Assembly (NCBI GenBank): GCA_019638455.1
Contig: JAHBTU010000001.1
Location: 77,501 to 141,500, forward strand
Source of the DNA: Saprospiraceae bacterium
GTDB lineage: Bacteria > Bacteroidota > Bacteroidia > Chitinophagales > Saprospiraceae
Length of the DNA stretch: 64,000 bases
Direction of reading: 5' to 3'
The notes beneath the pieces are model-generated. The model saw only the letters and a list, made by a program, of their open reading frames with translations, made no database searches and was not told the DNA's origin. A program made the translations under genes and the position numbers. This document shows, in pieces, positions 39,767 to 49,600 of the stretch. Every line of letters begins with the position of its first letter. Within the stretch, counting starts at the first letter, position 1.

Positions 39767-39794
39767 ATCAGGGTGTCGTTGTTTGTTTATAAAT

Positions 39795-39908
39795 ACTTTG
39801 GTAGAAGGTTGAGGGTAGAAGGCTGATTTCATCTTCATTTGAACAGTATGCAACCCAAAATCAGGTCTCACAGCCCTCTATCTTCCGCCTTCTACTCTCT
39901 ACCAAAGT
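39795..39908. repeat. Imperfect inverted repeat between the ABC and HlyD genes
   Basis: ACTTTGGTAG ends on both sides are perfect inverted repeats. The interior GTAGAAGG-type segments also pair partly. It may be an intercistronic RNA structure in the operon. Confidence 0.5.
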
Positions 39909-39946
39909 TTTTGCGTTTTTTTGTTCATTTTGAAATGCGAGGGGCA

Positions 39947-41698
39947 TCACCACGCCTCACTCATATCGGTTCTGAGCACTCGCCTGTAATGCTCTGTCTT
40001 TTTGACCTCGTCCAGACTGCCGTCGAACACGATTTCCCCTTCTTTCAAGATGACCACGCGCTCGCAAAACGAGACCAGCAGAGGGTCGGCGGTGGTGCAG
40101 ACAAAGGTCCAAGGTTGTTTTTTGTCCGTAAGGAGGCTGGCGATGCGGAGGCGGTCTTGTGGGTTCAGGTTGCCCAGCGGTTCCTCCATCGCCAACAATC
40201 TGGGCTGCCCGATGATGGCTCGCGCCACCAATATCTTCGTGACGATGCTTCGAGGAATGTTTTTTCCGCTCGGCAACAGTTCCGTGTCAATGCCTTGGGG
40301 GGCTTGGCGAATGAAGTCGCTCAGCCCCACCATTTCGGCCACTTGCAATACCTTTTGAAGCGTAATGTGCTCATTGCCGATATCAATGTTTTCTCGAATC
40401 GTGCCTTTGAATACCTCTTCTTGCGACGATATATCGCCGATGCGCTCGCGCAAGCTGCGCAGGTGCAGGTTGCGTTTGGGCAGGCCGTTGAACAGCAGGG
40501 AGCCTGTAAAGTCGCGCTTGCCCACCGATAGCACCTGTAGCAGCGTGCTTTTGCCGGAGCCGTTGTATCCGGCAATGGCTACTCGTTCGCCCGCCTTAAT
40601 GCTGAGATTCAGGTCTTTCAGCACTGGTTTGTCGCCGTCGTCGTATTGGTAGGAGAGGTTGCGCAACTCGATAGCCAAAGGCTTTTCGCCACAGAACTCC
40701 TCGGCGCGCACACCATCCTCCCGCTCGATGGGCAAATCATTCACCTGCCCAAGTTTTTCGGCGGCAGTGATGACATCGTAGCCCGTTTCGTGCAGCAGGA
40801 TCAGTTTTTCCACAGATTCTATCACGAACAGGACAAGGATTTCGGAGGCTACGAACTGGCCGATGTTCAACTGATTGTCCATCACCAACACGCTGCCTAG
40901 CACCAAAAAGCCGCCCAACACCAGCACCCGAAATACGACGCTGCTGATGAACTGCGTCACCAATATGCGCCAATGCCTTGCGCGGGCGTCAAGGTAACTG
41001 ACCGTCAGTTCGTCGGCGCGAAGCAGAGGGAAGCGGTTTTCGCCAGCGAGTTTGAAGGTTGTGGACACGCGCCCCACCTCTTCCAGCCAAAACGCCAATT
41101 TGTACTTGTATTTTGATTCCATCAAACTGGTCTGTATGCCGCGCGGCCCAGTCCATGAGAAAAGCACAATCAAAATACCTATCAACAACAAGGAGAACAG
41201 CACGAAGGAGGTGTGATAAAACGACAGCAACATCAAGCTGAATAAGATTTGAAGCGCAGCCGTGCTACCCTCCATCAAGATTTTGGGCAATCCTTTTTGG
41301 ATGGTGAGCGTGTCGAAAAAGCGGTTGGCCAATTCGGGCAGGTGTTCCCTGCGCAGCATCTCCAAGTTGAGGCGCGGCAACCGAACGGCAAACTCTATTG
41401 CCGAAGCAGTAAATATGCGGCGCTGAATAGATTCCATGATGGAAAGCTGCATAAGCCTCAAAATACCGACCAACAAAGCACCAACGATAACGAACAATAC
41501 CAACACTCCCCATGCCGCCGAAATGGCGCCGCCCGCGATTTGTCCGATGATGGCTTGTATGCCCAGCGGCAACGATAAACTGATGAGACCCGCCACCACA
41601 GCGTACAACACCGTGTAGCGAATCTCTTTGCGCAATTGCCCCAAAAGCCTAAGCAGGCGCTGCACGGGAGTCAAAGAAGAAGTATTTGGGTCAGACAT
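39947..41698 (-). CDS. ABC exporter (TMD-NBD) with degenerate nucleotide-binding motifs
   Basis: This 583-residue half-transporter has about six membrane segments (30-310) and an NBD (340-583). Walker A is intact (GYNGSGKST, 377-385) and a Q-loop is present (Q427). The signature LSGGQ is replaced by LLPSGKNIPR (475-484). The Walker B Asp is Glu (LLAMEEP, 501-507), and the H-loop His is absent (VCTTADP, 533-539). No N-terminal C39 peptidase domain exists, unlike many bacteriocin exporters. It begins the operon with HlyD and TolC, so it resembles a type I secretion ATPase. Whether it hydrolyses ATP normally is doubtful. Confidence 0.85.
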   Translation of the reverse strand: MSDPNTSSLTPVQRLLRLLGQLRKEIRYTVLYAVVAGLISLSLPLGIQAIIGQIAGGAISAAWGVLVLFVIVGALLVGILRLMQLSIMESIQRRIFTASAIEFAVRLPRLNLEMLRREHLPELANRFFDTLTIQKGLPKILMEGSTAALQILFSLMLLSFYHTSFVLFSLLLIGILIVLFSWTGPRGIQTSLMESKYKYKLAFWLEEVGRVSTTFKLAGENRFPLLRADELTVSYLDARARHWRILVTQFISSVVFRVLVLGGFLVLGSVLVMDNQLNIGQFVASEILVLFVIESVEKLILLHETGYDVITAAEKLGQVNDLPIEREDGVRAEEFCGEKPLAIELRNLSYQYDDGDKPVLKDLNLSIKAGERVAIAGYNGSGKSTLLQVLSVGKRDFTGSLLFNGLPKRNLHLRSLRERIGDISSQEEVFKGTIRENIDIGNEHITLQKVLQVAEMVGLSDFIRQAPQGIDTELLPSGKNIPRSIVTKILVARAIIGQPRLLAMEEPLGNLNPQDRLRIASLLTDKKQPWTFVCTTADPLLVSFCERVVILKEGEIVFDGSLDEVKKTEHYRRVLRTDMSEAW

Positions 41699-41755
41699 TT
41701 ATGTTCCTTTGTAATTTCCATCCGAAACGAGTTTGAAATTACTATGTTTAAAAGG

Positions 41756-41788
41756 TTGGCTTTTAATTTTTCCTTTCATTTAGTTTTG
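41756..41788 (+). promoter_or_regulatory. Putative promoter of the AraC-type regulator
   Basis: TTG at 41756-41758 and TAGTTTTG at 41781-41788 (TAnnTTTG) are 22 nt apart. The ATG follows 20 nt later. Confidence 0.45.
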
Positions 41789-41807
41789 TCACACAAGAAT
41801 AGAAAAA

Positions 41808-42371
41808 ATGACACTTTTTATCAAAAATATGGTCTGCCAGCGGTGCATACTCACCGTCGCGCAGGTATTGGAAAAAAACGGCATCGCCCCGGTTTCTGTC
41901 TCTTTGGGGGAAGTTGCGCTCTCCCAGGCACTCCGCCCGGAGCAGGAGCAAAACCTGCGCGCCGACCTTGAGGCAGTGGGTTTTGAATTGTTGGACGACC
42001 AGCGAAGCCGCCTGATTGAAAAAGTGAAATCGCTCCTCATCGAACAAGTACAATCGGGCGAACTGCCGGAAAATTTCAGCCTCGTCGAGTTTGTGGGCAA
42101 AGCCCTGCACCGTGATTATTCCGCAATTTCCAAACTGTTTACCGAAGTGGAGGGTATCACATTGGAGCAGTATTTCATTTTGCAAAAAATCGAAAAAGTG
42201 AAAGAGTGGCTGGTTTACAACGAATTGACTTTGAGTGAAATAGCCTTCCGGCTGGGCTACAGCAGCGTGGCTTACCTGAGCAGCCAATTCAAAAAAGTGA
42301 CGGGCATGACCCCAACCGAATTCAAAAACAACCATAGCGGGCATCGCCGCACGCTCGACCACGTCCATTAA
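41808..42371 (+). CDS. AraC-type regulator with N-terminal CxxC metal-binding-like domain
   Basis: In this 187-residue protein, residues 1-70 look like an HMA-type ferredoxin-fold domain with CxxC (C10 and C13 in MVCQRC). Residues about 85-180 are an AraC/XylS double helix-turn-helix (GKALHRDYSAISKLFTE ... SEIAFRLGYSSVAYLSSQFKKVTGMTP). The pair suggests direct metal sensing. It lies 80 bp upstream of copA on the same strand. It is likely the copper- or silver-responsive activator of the downstream genes, and a shared promoter box supports this. Such proteins are common next to copA in Bacteroidota, though their mechanism is little studied. Confidence 0.85.
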   Translation: MTLFIKNMVCQRCILTVAQVLEKNGIAPVSVSLGEVALSQALRPEQEQNLRADLEAVGFELLDDQRSRLIEKVKSLLIEQVQSGELPENFSLVEFVGKALHRDYSAISKLFTEVEGITLEQYFILQKIEKVKEWLVYNELTLSEIAFRLGYSSVAYLSSQFKKVTGMTPTEFKNNHSGHRRTLDHVH

Positions 42372-42384
42372 AGTGCAACCCTCT

Positions 42385-42429
42385 TCCACTAAATCGTAAC
42401 GCTGCTCGGCACACTCGGACGGAACTTTG
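42385..42429 (+). promoter_or_regulatory. copA promoter with candidate regulator box
   Basis: TCCACTAAATCGTAAC (42385-42400) is followed by GAACTTTG (42422-42429), a near match to TAnnTTTG. The same box, ending exactly 29 nt before the end of the TTTG, precedes the copZ-like gene. The box sits where a -33 element would be, as expected for an activator site. Confidence 0.55.
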
Positions 42430-42450
42430 CATCATTAAAAACGAAGTTTT

Positions 42451-44673
42451 ATGAGCACAGCAACCACCGTCCGCAAACAATTCCCCGTGACCGATATGAC
42501 CTGCGCTGCCTGCGCCGTGAGCGTCGAATCCGTGCTGGGGCATCAGCCCGGCGTGATGTCCGCCGCCGTGAATTTCGCTACGCAGAGCGTGTTGGTGGAG
42601 TATGAACCTGCGAAGATTTCGCCCGACGATATGAAAAAAGCCCTTCAGGGCATCGGCTACGACCTCATTGTGGCGGAACCCGAAGCGGCCAAAGAAGAGG
42701 CGGAAAATATTCAGCGCAAGCATTACGAAGATTTGCGACGTCGCACGATTTGGGCGGTCGTACTCGCCGTTCCGCTCGGCATTTTGGGGATGTTTTTCAT
42801 GGATTTGCCTTACGTCGAGTATGTTATGTGGGCGATTTCCACGCCGTTGGTACTTTGGCTTGGCAGGTCTTTTTTCATCAATGCCTGGAAACAAGCCCGC
42901 CACCGCTCGGCAAATATGGACACGCTGGTGGCTTTGAGCACGGGCATTGCCTATATTTTTAGTGTGTTCAACACCCTTTTTCCCGATTTCTGGCACAGCC
43001 GCGGCTTGCACGCGCACGTCTATTTTGAGGCCGCCGGATTTGTCGTGGCATTCATTCTTTTGGGAAAACTGCTCGAAGAACGCGCCAAAGCCAACACCTC
43101 GTCGGCCATCAAAAAACTGATGGGTTTACAGCCCAAAACCGTCACCATCGTGCATCCGGGAGGGCATACAATGGAAATTCCGGTCGCGCAAGTGCGCATC
43201 GGAGACCTCCTGCTGGTGAAGCCCGGCGAGAAAATTCCGGTGGACGGCATCATCGAATCCGGCGCGTCGTATGTGGACGAGAGTATGCTCAGCGGCGAGC
43301 CGGTGGCGGTGGCAAAATCGGCGGGCGACCGCATTCTGGCAGGCACCATCAATCAAAAAGGCAGTTTTCAATTCAAGGCTGAAAAAGTTGGCGGCGACAC
43401 CTTGCTGGCGCAAATCATCCGCATGGTGCAGGAAGCGCAAGGTTCCAAAGCGCCCGTGCAAAAATTGGTGGACCGCATTGCCGCCGTGTTTGTGCCGGTC
43501 GTCATCGTCATCGCGTTGATGGCGTTCGGCACATGGTGGATGTTGGGCGGCGAAAACGGCCTGACGCAAGGACTTTTGGCGATGGTGACCGTGTTGGTCA
43601 TCGCTTGCCCCTGCGCGCTGGGTTTGGCTACGCCGACGGCTATCATGGTTGGCGTGGGCAAAGGCGCGGAACAAGGCATTTTGATTAAAGACGCGGAAAG
43701 CCTCGAACTGGCGCACCGTATTCAGGCAGTCGTTTTGGACAAAACCGGAACCATCACGGCGGGCAAACCTGTGGTGAAAAACCTGATTTGGGCTGAAAAA
43801 ACGGATAGCGCCGGGTGGCAAAACGTCCTGTTCAGTTTGGAAAAAAACTCCGAACACCCCCTCGCCGAAGCAGTCGTTTCCTTTCTGGAAGAACAGGCAA
43901 AACCGGTTCATCTGGAAAAAATTGAAAGCATCACAGGCAAGGGAATTATCGCAGAATTTGAAGGGAAAAAAGTTTTTGCAGGCAATCTCGCACTCATGCA
44001 GGAACATGGTCTGACCTTTCCTGAAAGCCTTCAAACGGCCTCGGCATTGCAAGAAAAAGAGGCCAACACGGTCATTTATTTCGCTAACAACCAGCAAATT
44101 CTGGCACTTGCGGCCATCGCCGACCCGGTGAAACCCTCTTCCGTCGAAGCCGTCCGCGAGTTGCGCGACATGGGCATCGAGGTGTATTTGCTCACAGGCG
44201 ACAATCGTCGGACTGCCGCCGCAGTAGCGGAGCAAGTCGGCATCGGGCATTTTCAGGCGGAGGTTTTGCCAGCCGATAAAGAAGCGTTCGTGAAACAACT
44301 TCAGGAACAAGGGAAAATCGTGGCGATGGTCGGCGACGGCATCAACGACAGCCAGGCTTTGGTGCGTGCCGACGTGAGCATCGCGATGGGCAAAGGCTCC
44401 GACATTGCGATGGACGTAGCCAAAATGACCCTGATGAGCAGCGACTTGGGCAAAATTCCGGCAGCCATCCGGTTATCGCGCCACACGGTAGCCGCCATTC
44501 GGCAAAACCTGTTTTGGGCCTTTATTTACAACGTCATCGGCATCCCGATTGCCGCCGGAGTACTTTATCCTGTCAACGGTTTCCTGCTCAACCCGATGAT
44601 TGCCGGCGCCGCGATGGCGCTCAGTTCAGTGAGTGTCGTCAGCAACAGCCTTCGGTTGAAGTGGCGCAAGTGA
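42451..44673 (+). CDS. copA: Copper-translocating P1B-type ATPase
   Basis: This 740-residue protein has one N-terminal HMA domain with MTCAAC (C18, C21), about eight membrane segments and the Cu(I)-specific CPC motif (C386, C388 in VIACPCALG). It also has the phosphorylated Asp D430 in DKTGT, the TGD loop ([10 protein letters not shown]) and the hinge [10 protein letters not shown]. It exports Cu(I)/Ag(I) from the cytoplasm to the periplasm, where the RND pump further downstream could pick it up. It is full length. Confidence 0.97.
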   Translation: MSTATTVRKQFPVTDMTCAACAVSVESVLGHQPGVMSAAVNFATQSVLVEYEPAKISPDDMKKALQGIGYDLIVAEPEAAKEEAENIQRKHYEDLRRRTIWAVVLAVPLGILGMFFMDLPYVEYVMWAISTPLVLWLGRSFFINAWKQARHRSANMDTLVALSTGIAYIFSVFNTLFPDFWHSRGLHAHVYFEAAGFVVAFILLGKLLEERAKANTSSAIKKLMGLQPKTVTIVHPGGHTMEIPVAQVRIGDLLLVKPGEKIPVDGIIESGASYVDESMLSGEPVAVAKSAGDRILAGTINQKGSFQFKAEKVGGDTLLAQIIRMVQEAQGSKAPVQKLVDRIAAVFVPVVIVIALMAFGTWWMLGGENGLTQGLLAMVTVLVIACPCALGLATPTAIMVGVGKGAEQGILIKDAESLELAHRIQAVVLDKTGTITAGKPVVKNLIWAEKTDSAGWQNVLFSLEKNSEHPLAEAVVSFLEEQAKPVHLEKIESITGKGIIAEFEGKKVFAGNLALMQEHGLTFPESLQTASALQEKEANTVIYFANNQQILALAAIADPVKPSSVEAVRELRDMGIEVYLLTGDNRRTAAAVAEQVGIGHFQAEVLPADKEAFVKQLQEQGKIVAMVGDGINDSQALVRADVSIAMGKGSDIAMDVAKMTLMSSDLGKIPAAIRLSRHTVAAIRQNLFWAFIYNVIGIPIAAGVLYPVNGFLLNPMIAGAAMALSSVSVVSNSLRLKWRK

Positions 44674-44695
44674 TGCCATTTAACTGTAAATCTCA

Positions 44696-44740
44696 TCCAA
44701 CATATCGTAACACCCCCGGCACTCGCCCCCTCTACCTTTG
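44696..44740 (+). promoter_or_regulatory. copZ-like gene promoter with the same candidate box
   Basis: TCCAACATATCGTAAC (44696-44711) and TACCTTTG (44733-44740) repeat the copA arrangement with identical spacing. It shares 13 of 16 box positions with the copA site. Confidence 0.6.
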
Positions 44741-44777
44741 TGTCATCAAAAACATTCAACATCAATAATTTTTTGCG

Positions 44778-44990
44778 ATGAAACAGGAATTAAAATTCAA
44801 AACCAATATCAAGTGCATGGGCTGTGTCAGCCAAGTCACGGATGCGCTGAACGAAGCCGTCGGCGCGGAAAACTGGGAGGTTGACATCCAATCGCCCGAC
44901 AAACCCCTGACCGTCAAAGGCGAAAATCTCGATGCTGAAACGGTGATTGCTGCCGTGAAAGAAGCGGGATTCAGAGCGGAAGCGGCGTAG
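44778..44990 (+). CDS. copZ: HMA-domain copper chaperone (CopZ-like)
   Basis: This 70-residue protein consists of a single heavy-metal-associated domain with CMGC (C13, C16) in the first loop and the family's KEAGFRAE ending. It likely carries Cu(I) or a similar ion to CopA. It has its own promoter, built like that of copA. Confidence 0.85.
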   Translation: MKQELKFKTNIKCMGCVSQVTDALNEAVGAENWEVDIQSPDKPLTVKGENLDAETVIAAVKEAGFRAEAA

Positions 44991-45032
44991 TTTTTAAAAA
45001 CGGCATTGACAACGGAAACTTCTCGTCCTTTT

Positions 45033-45040
45033 TACATTTG
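45033..45040 (+). promoter_or_regulatory. Putative -7 element TACATTTG
   Basis: It is an exact TAnnTTTG match, 8 nt upstream of the ATG of the Cys-rich protein. A TTG lies 24 nt further upstream. Confidence 0.4.
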
Positions 45041-45048
45041 CCTCCAAT

Positions 45049-45450
45049 ATGAAATATCGCATCGGCCTCTTGTTTTTCATGTTCGGTTTGTTCGCTGTTC
45101 CAGCGAGCGACCTGCAGGCTTGCGGCAATGCTGATGCGAAAAAAACGGAGCAAAAATCTTGCTGCTCCCCAGAAGCAAAAGACGATGTCGCTCATTGCAC
45201 TCAAAATGCCGACGCTTGCGACCAGACGCACCCCGGCGAGTCATGCCCGCCCGACAACGACGGCTGCGGCGGTTGTCACTGTCCGGGTTGTGGCACGGTG
45301 AGCCACTCTGGTGCCACATTCGCGTTGGAGACACAATCCTTGCTTCCTCTTTCCGACCTGAACGCCTCGCTGCAAAAGCAGGCGTTCTACTTTGCCGACC
45401 ACCTGCCCGAAGCGGTTTATTTGCCCATTTGGCTGCCGCCCAAGATTTGA
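45049..45450 (+). CDS. Small exported Cys-rich protein in the metal resistance locus
   Basis: This 133-residue protein has a signal-peptide-like N-terminus (IGLLFFMFGLFAVPASDLQA). Residues 25-81 contain ten cysteines and four histidines, ending in CGGCHCPGC, followed by a Cys-free tail ending AVYLPIWLPPKI. The tail resembles that of small Cys-rich exported proteins that accompany RND metal pumps in Bacteroidota (DUF6660-like), but I am not sure of membership. Metal binding in the periplasm is a reasonable inference from composition and context. Confidence 0.6.
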   Translation: MKYRIGLLFFMFGLFAVPASDLQACGNADAKKTEQKSCCSPEAKDDVAHCTQNADACDQTHPGESCPPDNDGCGGCHCPGCGTVSHSGATFALETQSLLPLSDLNASLQKQAFYFADHLPEAVYLPIWLPPKI

Positions 45451-45594
45451 CGTATAGTGCCACGTCAGCCTGACGTGTGCCCATTTTTCTGGTTGAGAAA
45501 AATTGAGGAAAAGTTGAGGGAATCATTCTCAACCCTCCTCGACTATCTCAACCCCTCTCAACATTTTTTTCAACACTCTCAACATCATTATTTT

Positions 45595-46611
45595 ATGAAA
45601 AATATGCTCATCGCGGGCCTTGTGCTCGCCATGTCGGTCGTGGCATTCAACGCCTGCAAACACGACCATCCCAAACAAAACACCCAAACGACGGAGGCTG
45701 CTGCGCCGGGAACAAAGTACATCTGCCCGATGAACTGCGAAAAAGGTAAAACCTACGACCAGCCCGGCACCTGCCCCGTCTGCAACATGAAACTCGAGCC
45801 GATGAAAGTAGAGGCGGGCGCCAATACCGCCGAATATTTCACCGCGTTCGCGGCCAATCCCGCTCAACTCGAAGCCGGAAAGCCGGCTATGCTCTCGTTC
45901 ACGCCGAAAATCAAAGGCAACGAAAGTGCTCCTGTCCCGCTCGACCTCGTGCACGAGAAAAAAATGCACCTGATTTTGGTTTCCGACGACCTTTCGTGGT
46001 TCGACCACATTCACCCTGAATACTCATCCACAGGCAGTTACGACATCAAAGTGCTGGCAAAAGGCGAAAATTTCACTGCCGGTCGCGGCCACAATGAAAC
46101 CCGCTTCGACGCTGGCGGCAAATACTGGGCATTCGCCGATTTCAAACCTACCGGTGGCCTGAATCAGGTGAACAAAATCGAACTCGACGTGGCCGGCGCT
46201 CCTGCAAAAACGGTCGCTTACGCCCAGCCGAAACTGACCACTTCGGTGGACGGCTTCGCACTCAAGATGGAAGCCGGGCATGAAGGCGCGGGTTTCAAAT
46301 CAGGTACCCAGCAACACATCCCGGTCACGATTACGAAAGGCGGTAAACCCGTTGACCCCGCCACTTTCGAGAATTATTTGGGTGAAAAAGCCCATCTCGT
46401 GCTCGTGGAAGTCGCCACAAAAGAATTTGTCCACACCCATCCCTCCGCCGAAGGCGGCAAATTGGACATCCACACCACCTTCGCCAAACCCGGCACCTAT
46501 CGCGGCTGGCTGCAATTCCAGACCGACGGCAAAGTCCACACGGCCGATTTTGTGGTGAAAGTGGAAGAAGGAAAGGCAGGCGAAGCGGGGCACGAAGGAC
46601 ACAATCATTGA
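45595..46611 (+). CDS. Heavy-metal-binding lipoprotein
   Basis: The ATG at 45595 gives 338 residues with a lipobox (VAFNAC, C21), so it is a lipoprotein. Residues 41-70 form a small heavy-metal-binding domain (YICPMNCEKGKTYDQPGTCP, cysteines 44, 48, 60, 63). This is like the domain fused to CusB/CopA-type proteins. The remainder is beta-rich with His/Asp-containing segments (DLVHEKKMHLILVSDDLSWFDHIHPEY, FVHTHPSAEGG) and a His-rich C-terminus (GHEGHNH). It probably buffers copper or silver in the periplasm. Confidence 0.82.
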   Translation: MKNMLIAGLVLAMSVVAFNACKHDHPKQNTQTTEAAAPGTKYICPMNCEKGKTYDQPGTCPVCNMKLEPMKVEAGANTAEYFTAFAANPAQLEAGKPAMLSFTPKIKGNESAPVPLDLVHEKKMHLILVSDDLSWFDHIHPEYSSTGSYDIKVLAKGENFTAGRGHNETRFDAGGKYWAFADFKPTGGLNQVNKIELDVAGAPAKTVAYAQPKLTTSVDGFALKMEAGHEGAGFKSGTQQHIPVTITKGGKPVDPATFENYLGEKAHLVLVEVATKEFVHTHPSAEGGKLDIHTTFAKPGTYRGWLQFQTDGKVHTADFVVKVEEGKAGEAGHEGHNH

Positions 46612-46623
46612 TTTTGAAAATCA

Positions 46624-46658
46624 AACTTGTCCGACGACTTGAAATCGTCGGACAAGTT
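46624..46658 (+). repeat. Perfect 14-bp hairpin between the lipoprotein and czcA
   Basis: AACTTGTCCGACGA pairs exactly with 46645-46658 across a 7-nt loop, followed by TTC. It starts 13 nt after the lipoprotein stop and ends 15 nt before the czcA start. It could be a weak terminator or an mRNA processing or stability element. Confidence 0.65.
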
Positions 46659-46672
46659 TTCACACGAAAAAA

Positions 46673-49600
46673 ATGCTCAACGCACTCATAAAATTCTCCC
46701 TCCAAAACCGCCTCTTCGTGGTCGCCGCTGCCGCGCTGCTGCTCGTGTGGGGCAGTTGGACGGCGATGAACCTGCCGGTGGACGTGCTGCCCGATTTGAA
46801 TCGGCCTCGCGTCACCGTTTTCCTCGAAGCAGGCGGAATGTCGCCCGAAGAAATCGAAGCGCAGGCGGTTTTGCCTATCGAAACGGCGCTCAATGGCTCG
46901 CCCGGCGTGGAAGTCGTGCGCAGCAGTTCGTCGCGCGGCATCGGTTTGGTGTTTGTAGAATTCGACTGGGACGTGGATGTGTTTCGTGCCCGCCAACTTG
47001 TAGCCGAAAAACTCAGCACCGTACCGTTGCCCGACGGTATTGTGCCGGTCATGGGACCGATTTCCTCCGTCATGGGGCAAATTATGCTCGTGGGCGTGAC
47101 AGCCGAACCCGACAGCGCGAGCGGAAAAACACTCAGCACGGCAGCCGACTTGCGCACGTTGGCTGACTTCACCATCCGGCGCAGGTTGTTGGCAATCAAA
47201 GGCGTAGCGCAGGTCATCCCGATTGGCGGCGACCGTTTGCAGTACCAGGTTTTGGTTTCCTCTGCGAAATTGAAACAGTACAACCTGACGCTCGAAGACC
47301 TCGACAATGCATTGGCGAACGCCAACCTGAACTCGACGGGCAGTTTTTTCAACCGCTACGGCTCGGAGGTTTTGATTTCAATTTTGGGGCGTTCCAACAA
47401 TCTGGAAGATTTGCAAAAGACGGTCGTGGCAAACCGTGAGGGTTCGCCCGTTTTGCTCAGCCAGGTGGCCGAGGTGCAATTTGGCGCAGCCATCAAACGC
47501 GGCGATGCCTCGGTGAATGCTCGCCCCGCCGTCATCCTCACAGTGGAAAAACAACCCGGCGCAAGCACGGTTGCTTTGACCTTCGACATCGAGCGGGCAT
47601 TGGCAGAACTCCAGCCTTCGCTCCCGCCCGACGTGCGGCTCAATGCGAAAGTTTTTCAGCAAAAAAACTTTATCGAACACTCGCTCACGAACGTGGAAAT
47701 CGCCCTCCGCGACGGCTTCATTCTTGTGGTCATCGTGCTGTTTTTGTTCCTCCTGAATTTCCGCACGACGATTATCACGCTCACGGCGATTCCGCTGTCG
47801 CTGGTCATTACGGCTCTGATTTTCAAATGGTTCGATATTTCCATCAACACGCTCACGCTCGGCGGCCTCGCCATCGCTATCGGCGAATTGGTAGATGACG
47901 CCATCGTGGATGTGGAAAATGTGTTCCGCCGGTTGAAGGAAAACCGCGCGGCTGGCAGCCCTAAAAATCCGCTGCTCGTCATCTATGAAGCCAGTAGCGA
48001 AGTGCGTAATTCCATCGTGTACGCGACCATTATCGTCGTGCTGGTATTCCTGCCTTTGTTCCAGTTGCAAGGCATCGAAGGGCGGATTTTTGCACCGCTC
48101 GGTATCGCTTATATCACCTCGATTTTGGCTTCACTGGTCGTGTCGCTCACCGTCACGCCCGCATTGTGTAGTTATCTTTTGCCAAATTCAAAATTGAACG
48201 AAGGCAAAGAATCGGGTTTGGTGACATGGCTGAAAAAGCAAGATTTGAAACTCCTGCGTTTTGGCCTCAACAACTCGAAATCAGTCATTGGCGCGGCGAC
48301 GGCGCTCGTTTTGGGGTCGGCGGTCATGGTCACTCGCTTCGGTACAGAGTTTTTGCCGCCGTTCAATGAGGGAAGTTTTACCGTCAATTTGTACGCTCCG
48401 GCGGGTACGTCGTTGGAAGAAAGCAACAAAATCGGCACCGTTGCCGAGCAACTTATCCTGCGTGTCCCGGATGTGCGCTATACCGCTCGCCGCACGGGTC
48501 GCGCCGAATTGGACGAACACGTGGAGCCGGTTTCCAATTCAGAAATCGAAGTTGAATTACGAGAAGATGCCCGCCCGCGCACGGAAGTTGTCGCCGACAT
48601 CCGCAAACAACTGGCAAACCTCGCCGGGGTGTCGGTCAGCATCGGCCAGCCGATTTCGCACCGCCTCGACCACTTGCTGAGCGGGGTGCGGGCGCAGGTG
48701 GCGATTAAAATTTTTGGAGAAGATTTGACCGAACTGCGTGCCATTGCCGGACAAATAAAAGAGGCTGCCGGGGCCGTGCCCGGTGCGGTGGACGTACAGG
48801 TGGAACGCCAAGTGCTTGTGCCTCAACTGACTATTCGCCTCGACCGCGCCGCGTTGCAACGCTACGGAATGCAAACCGGCGAAGTTGCCCGCGACCTCGA
48901 AGTGCTTTACGGCGGCAAAGTCGTATCGCAAATTTTGGACGGCCAAAAAACCTTCGACCTCGTGCTCCGCGCCGTCCCGGAAGACCGCGAGAATCTGGAA
49001 AATATCCGCAAGACGCAAATCCATACGCCGGAGGGCGTTTTGATTCCGCTCGAAAGTATCGCGCACATCGAGTACGAAAAAGGCATCAATTCGGTGAGCC
49101 ACGAAAACGGCCAGCGCCGTCTCGTGGTGTCGGCCAACGTGCAAGGCCGCGATTTGGGCAGCACCGTCGCCGACATTCAAAAGGCCGTGAGCAAAAAAGT
49201 CCGAATGCCGCAGGGGTATTTTCTGGAATACGGAGGCCAGTTCGAGGCGCAAAAAGATGCTTCGCGGCTCATCGGCATCTTGAGCTTTTTTGTGTTTTTC
49301 GGTATTTTCCTTGTCCTCTACGCGCACTTCCGTTCGTGGCGTATCGTAGTGCAGGTGATGCTCAATATCCCGCTCGCGCTCGTTGGCTCGGTGGCAGCCG
49401 TTTGGCTCACGGGCGGTACCTTTTCGGTGGCGACGCTGGTGGGCTTCATCACGCTCACGGGCATTGCTTCGCGCAACGGCATCATGATGATTTCGCACTA
49501 CCTCCACCTGATGGAACACGAGGGCGAACAGTTTGACAAACAAATGATTGTGCGTGGCTCGCTCGAACGCCTCGTGCCGGTTTTGATGACGGCATTAGTC

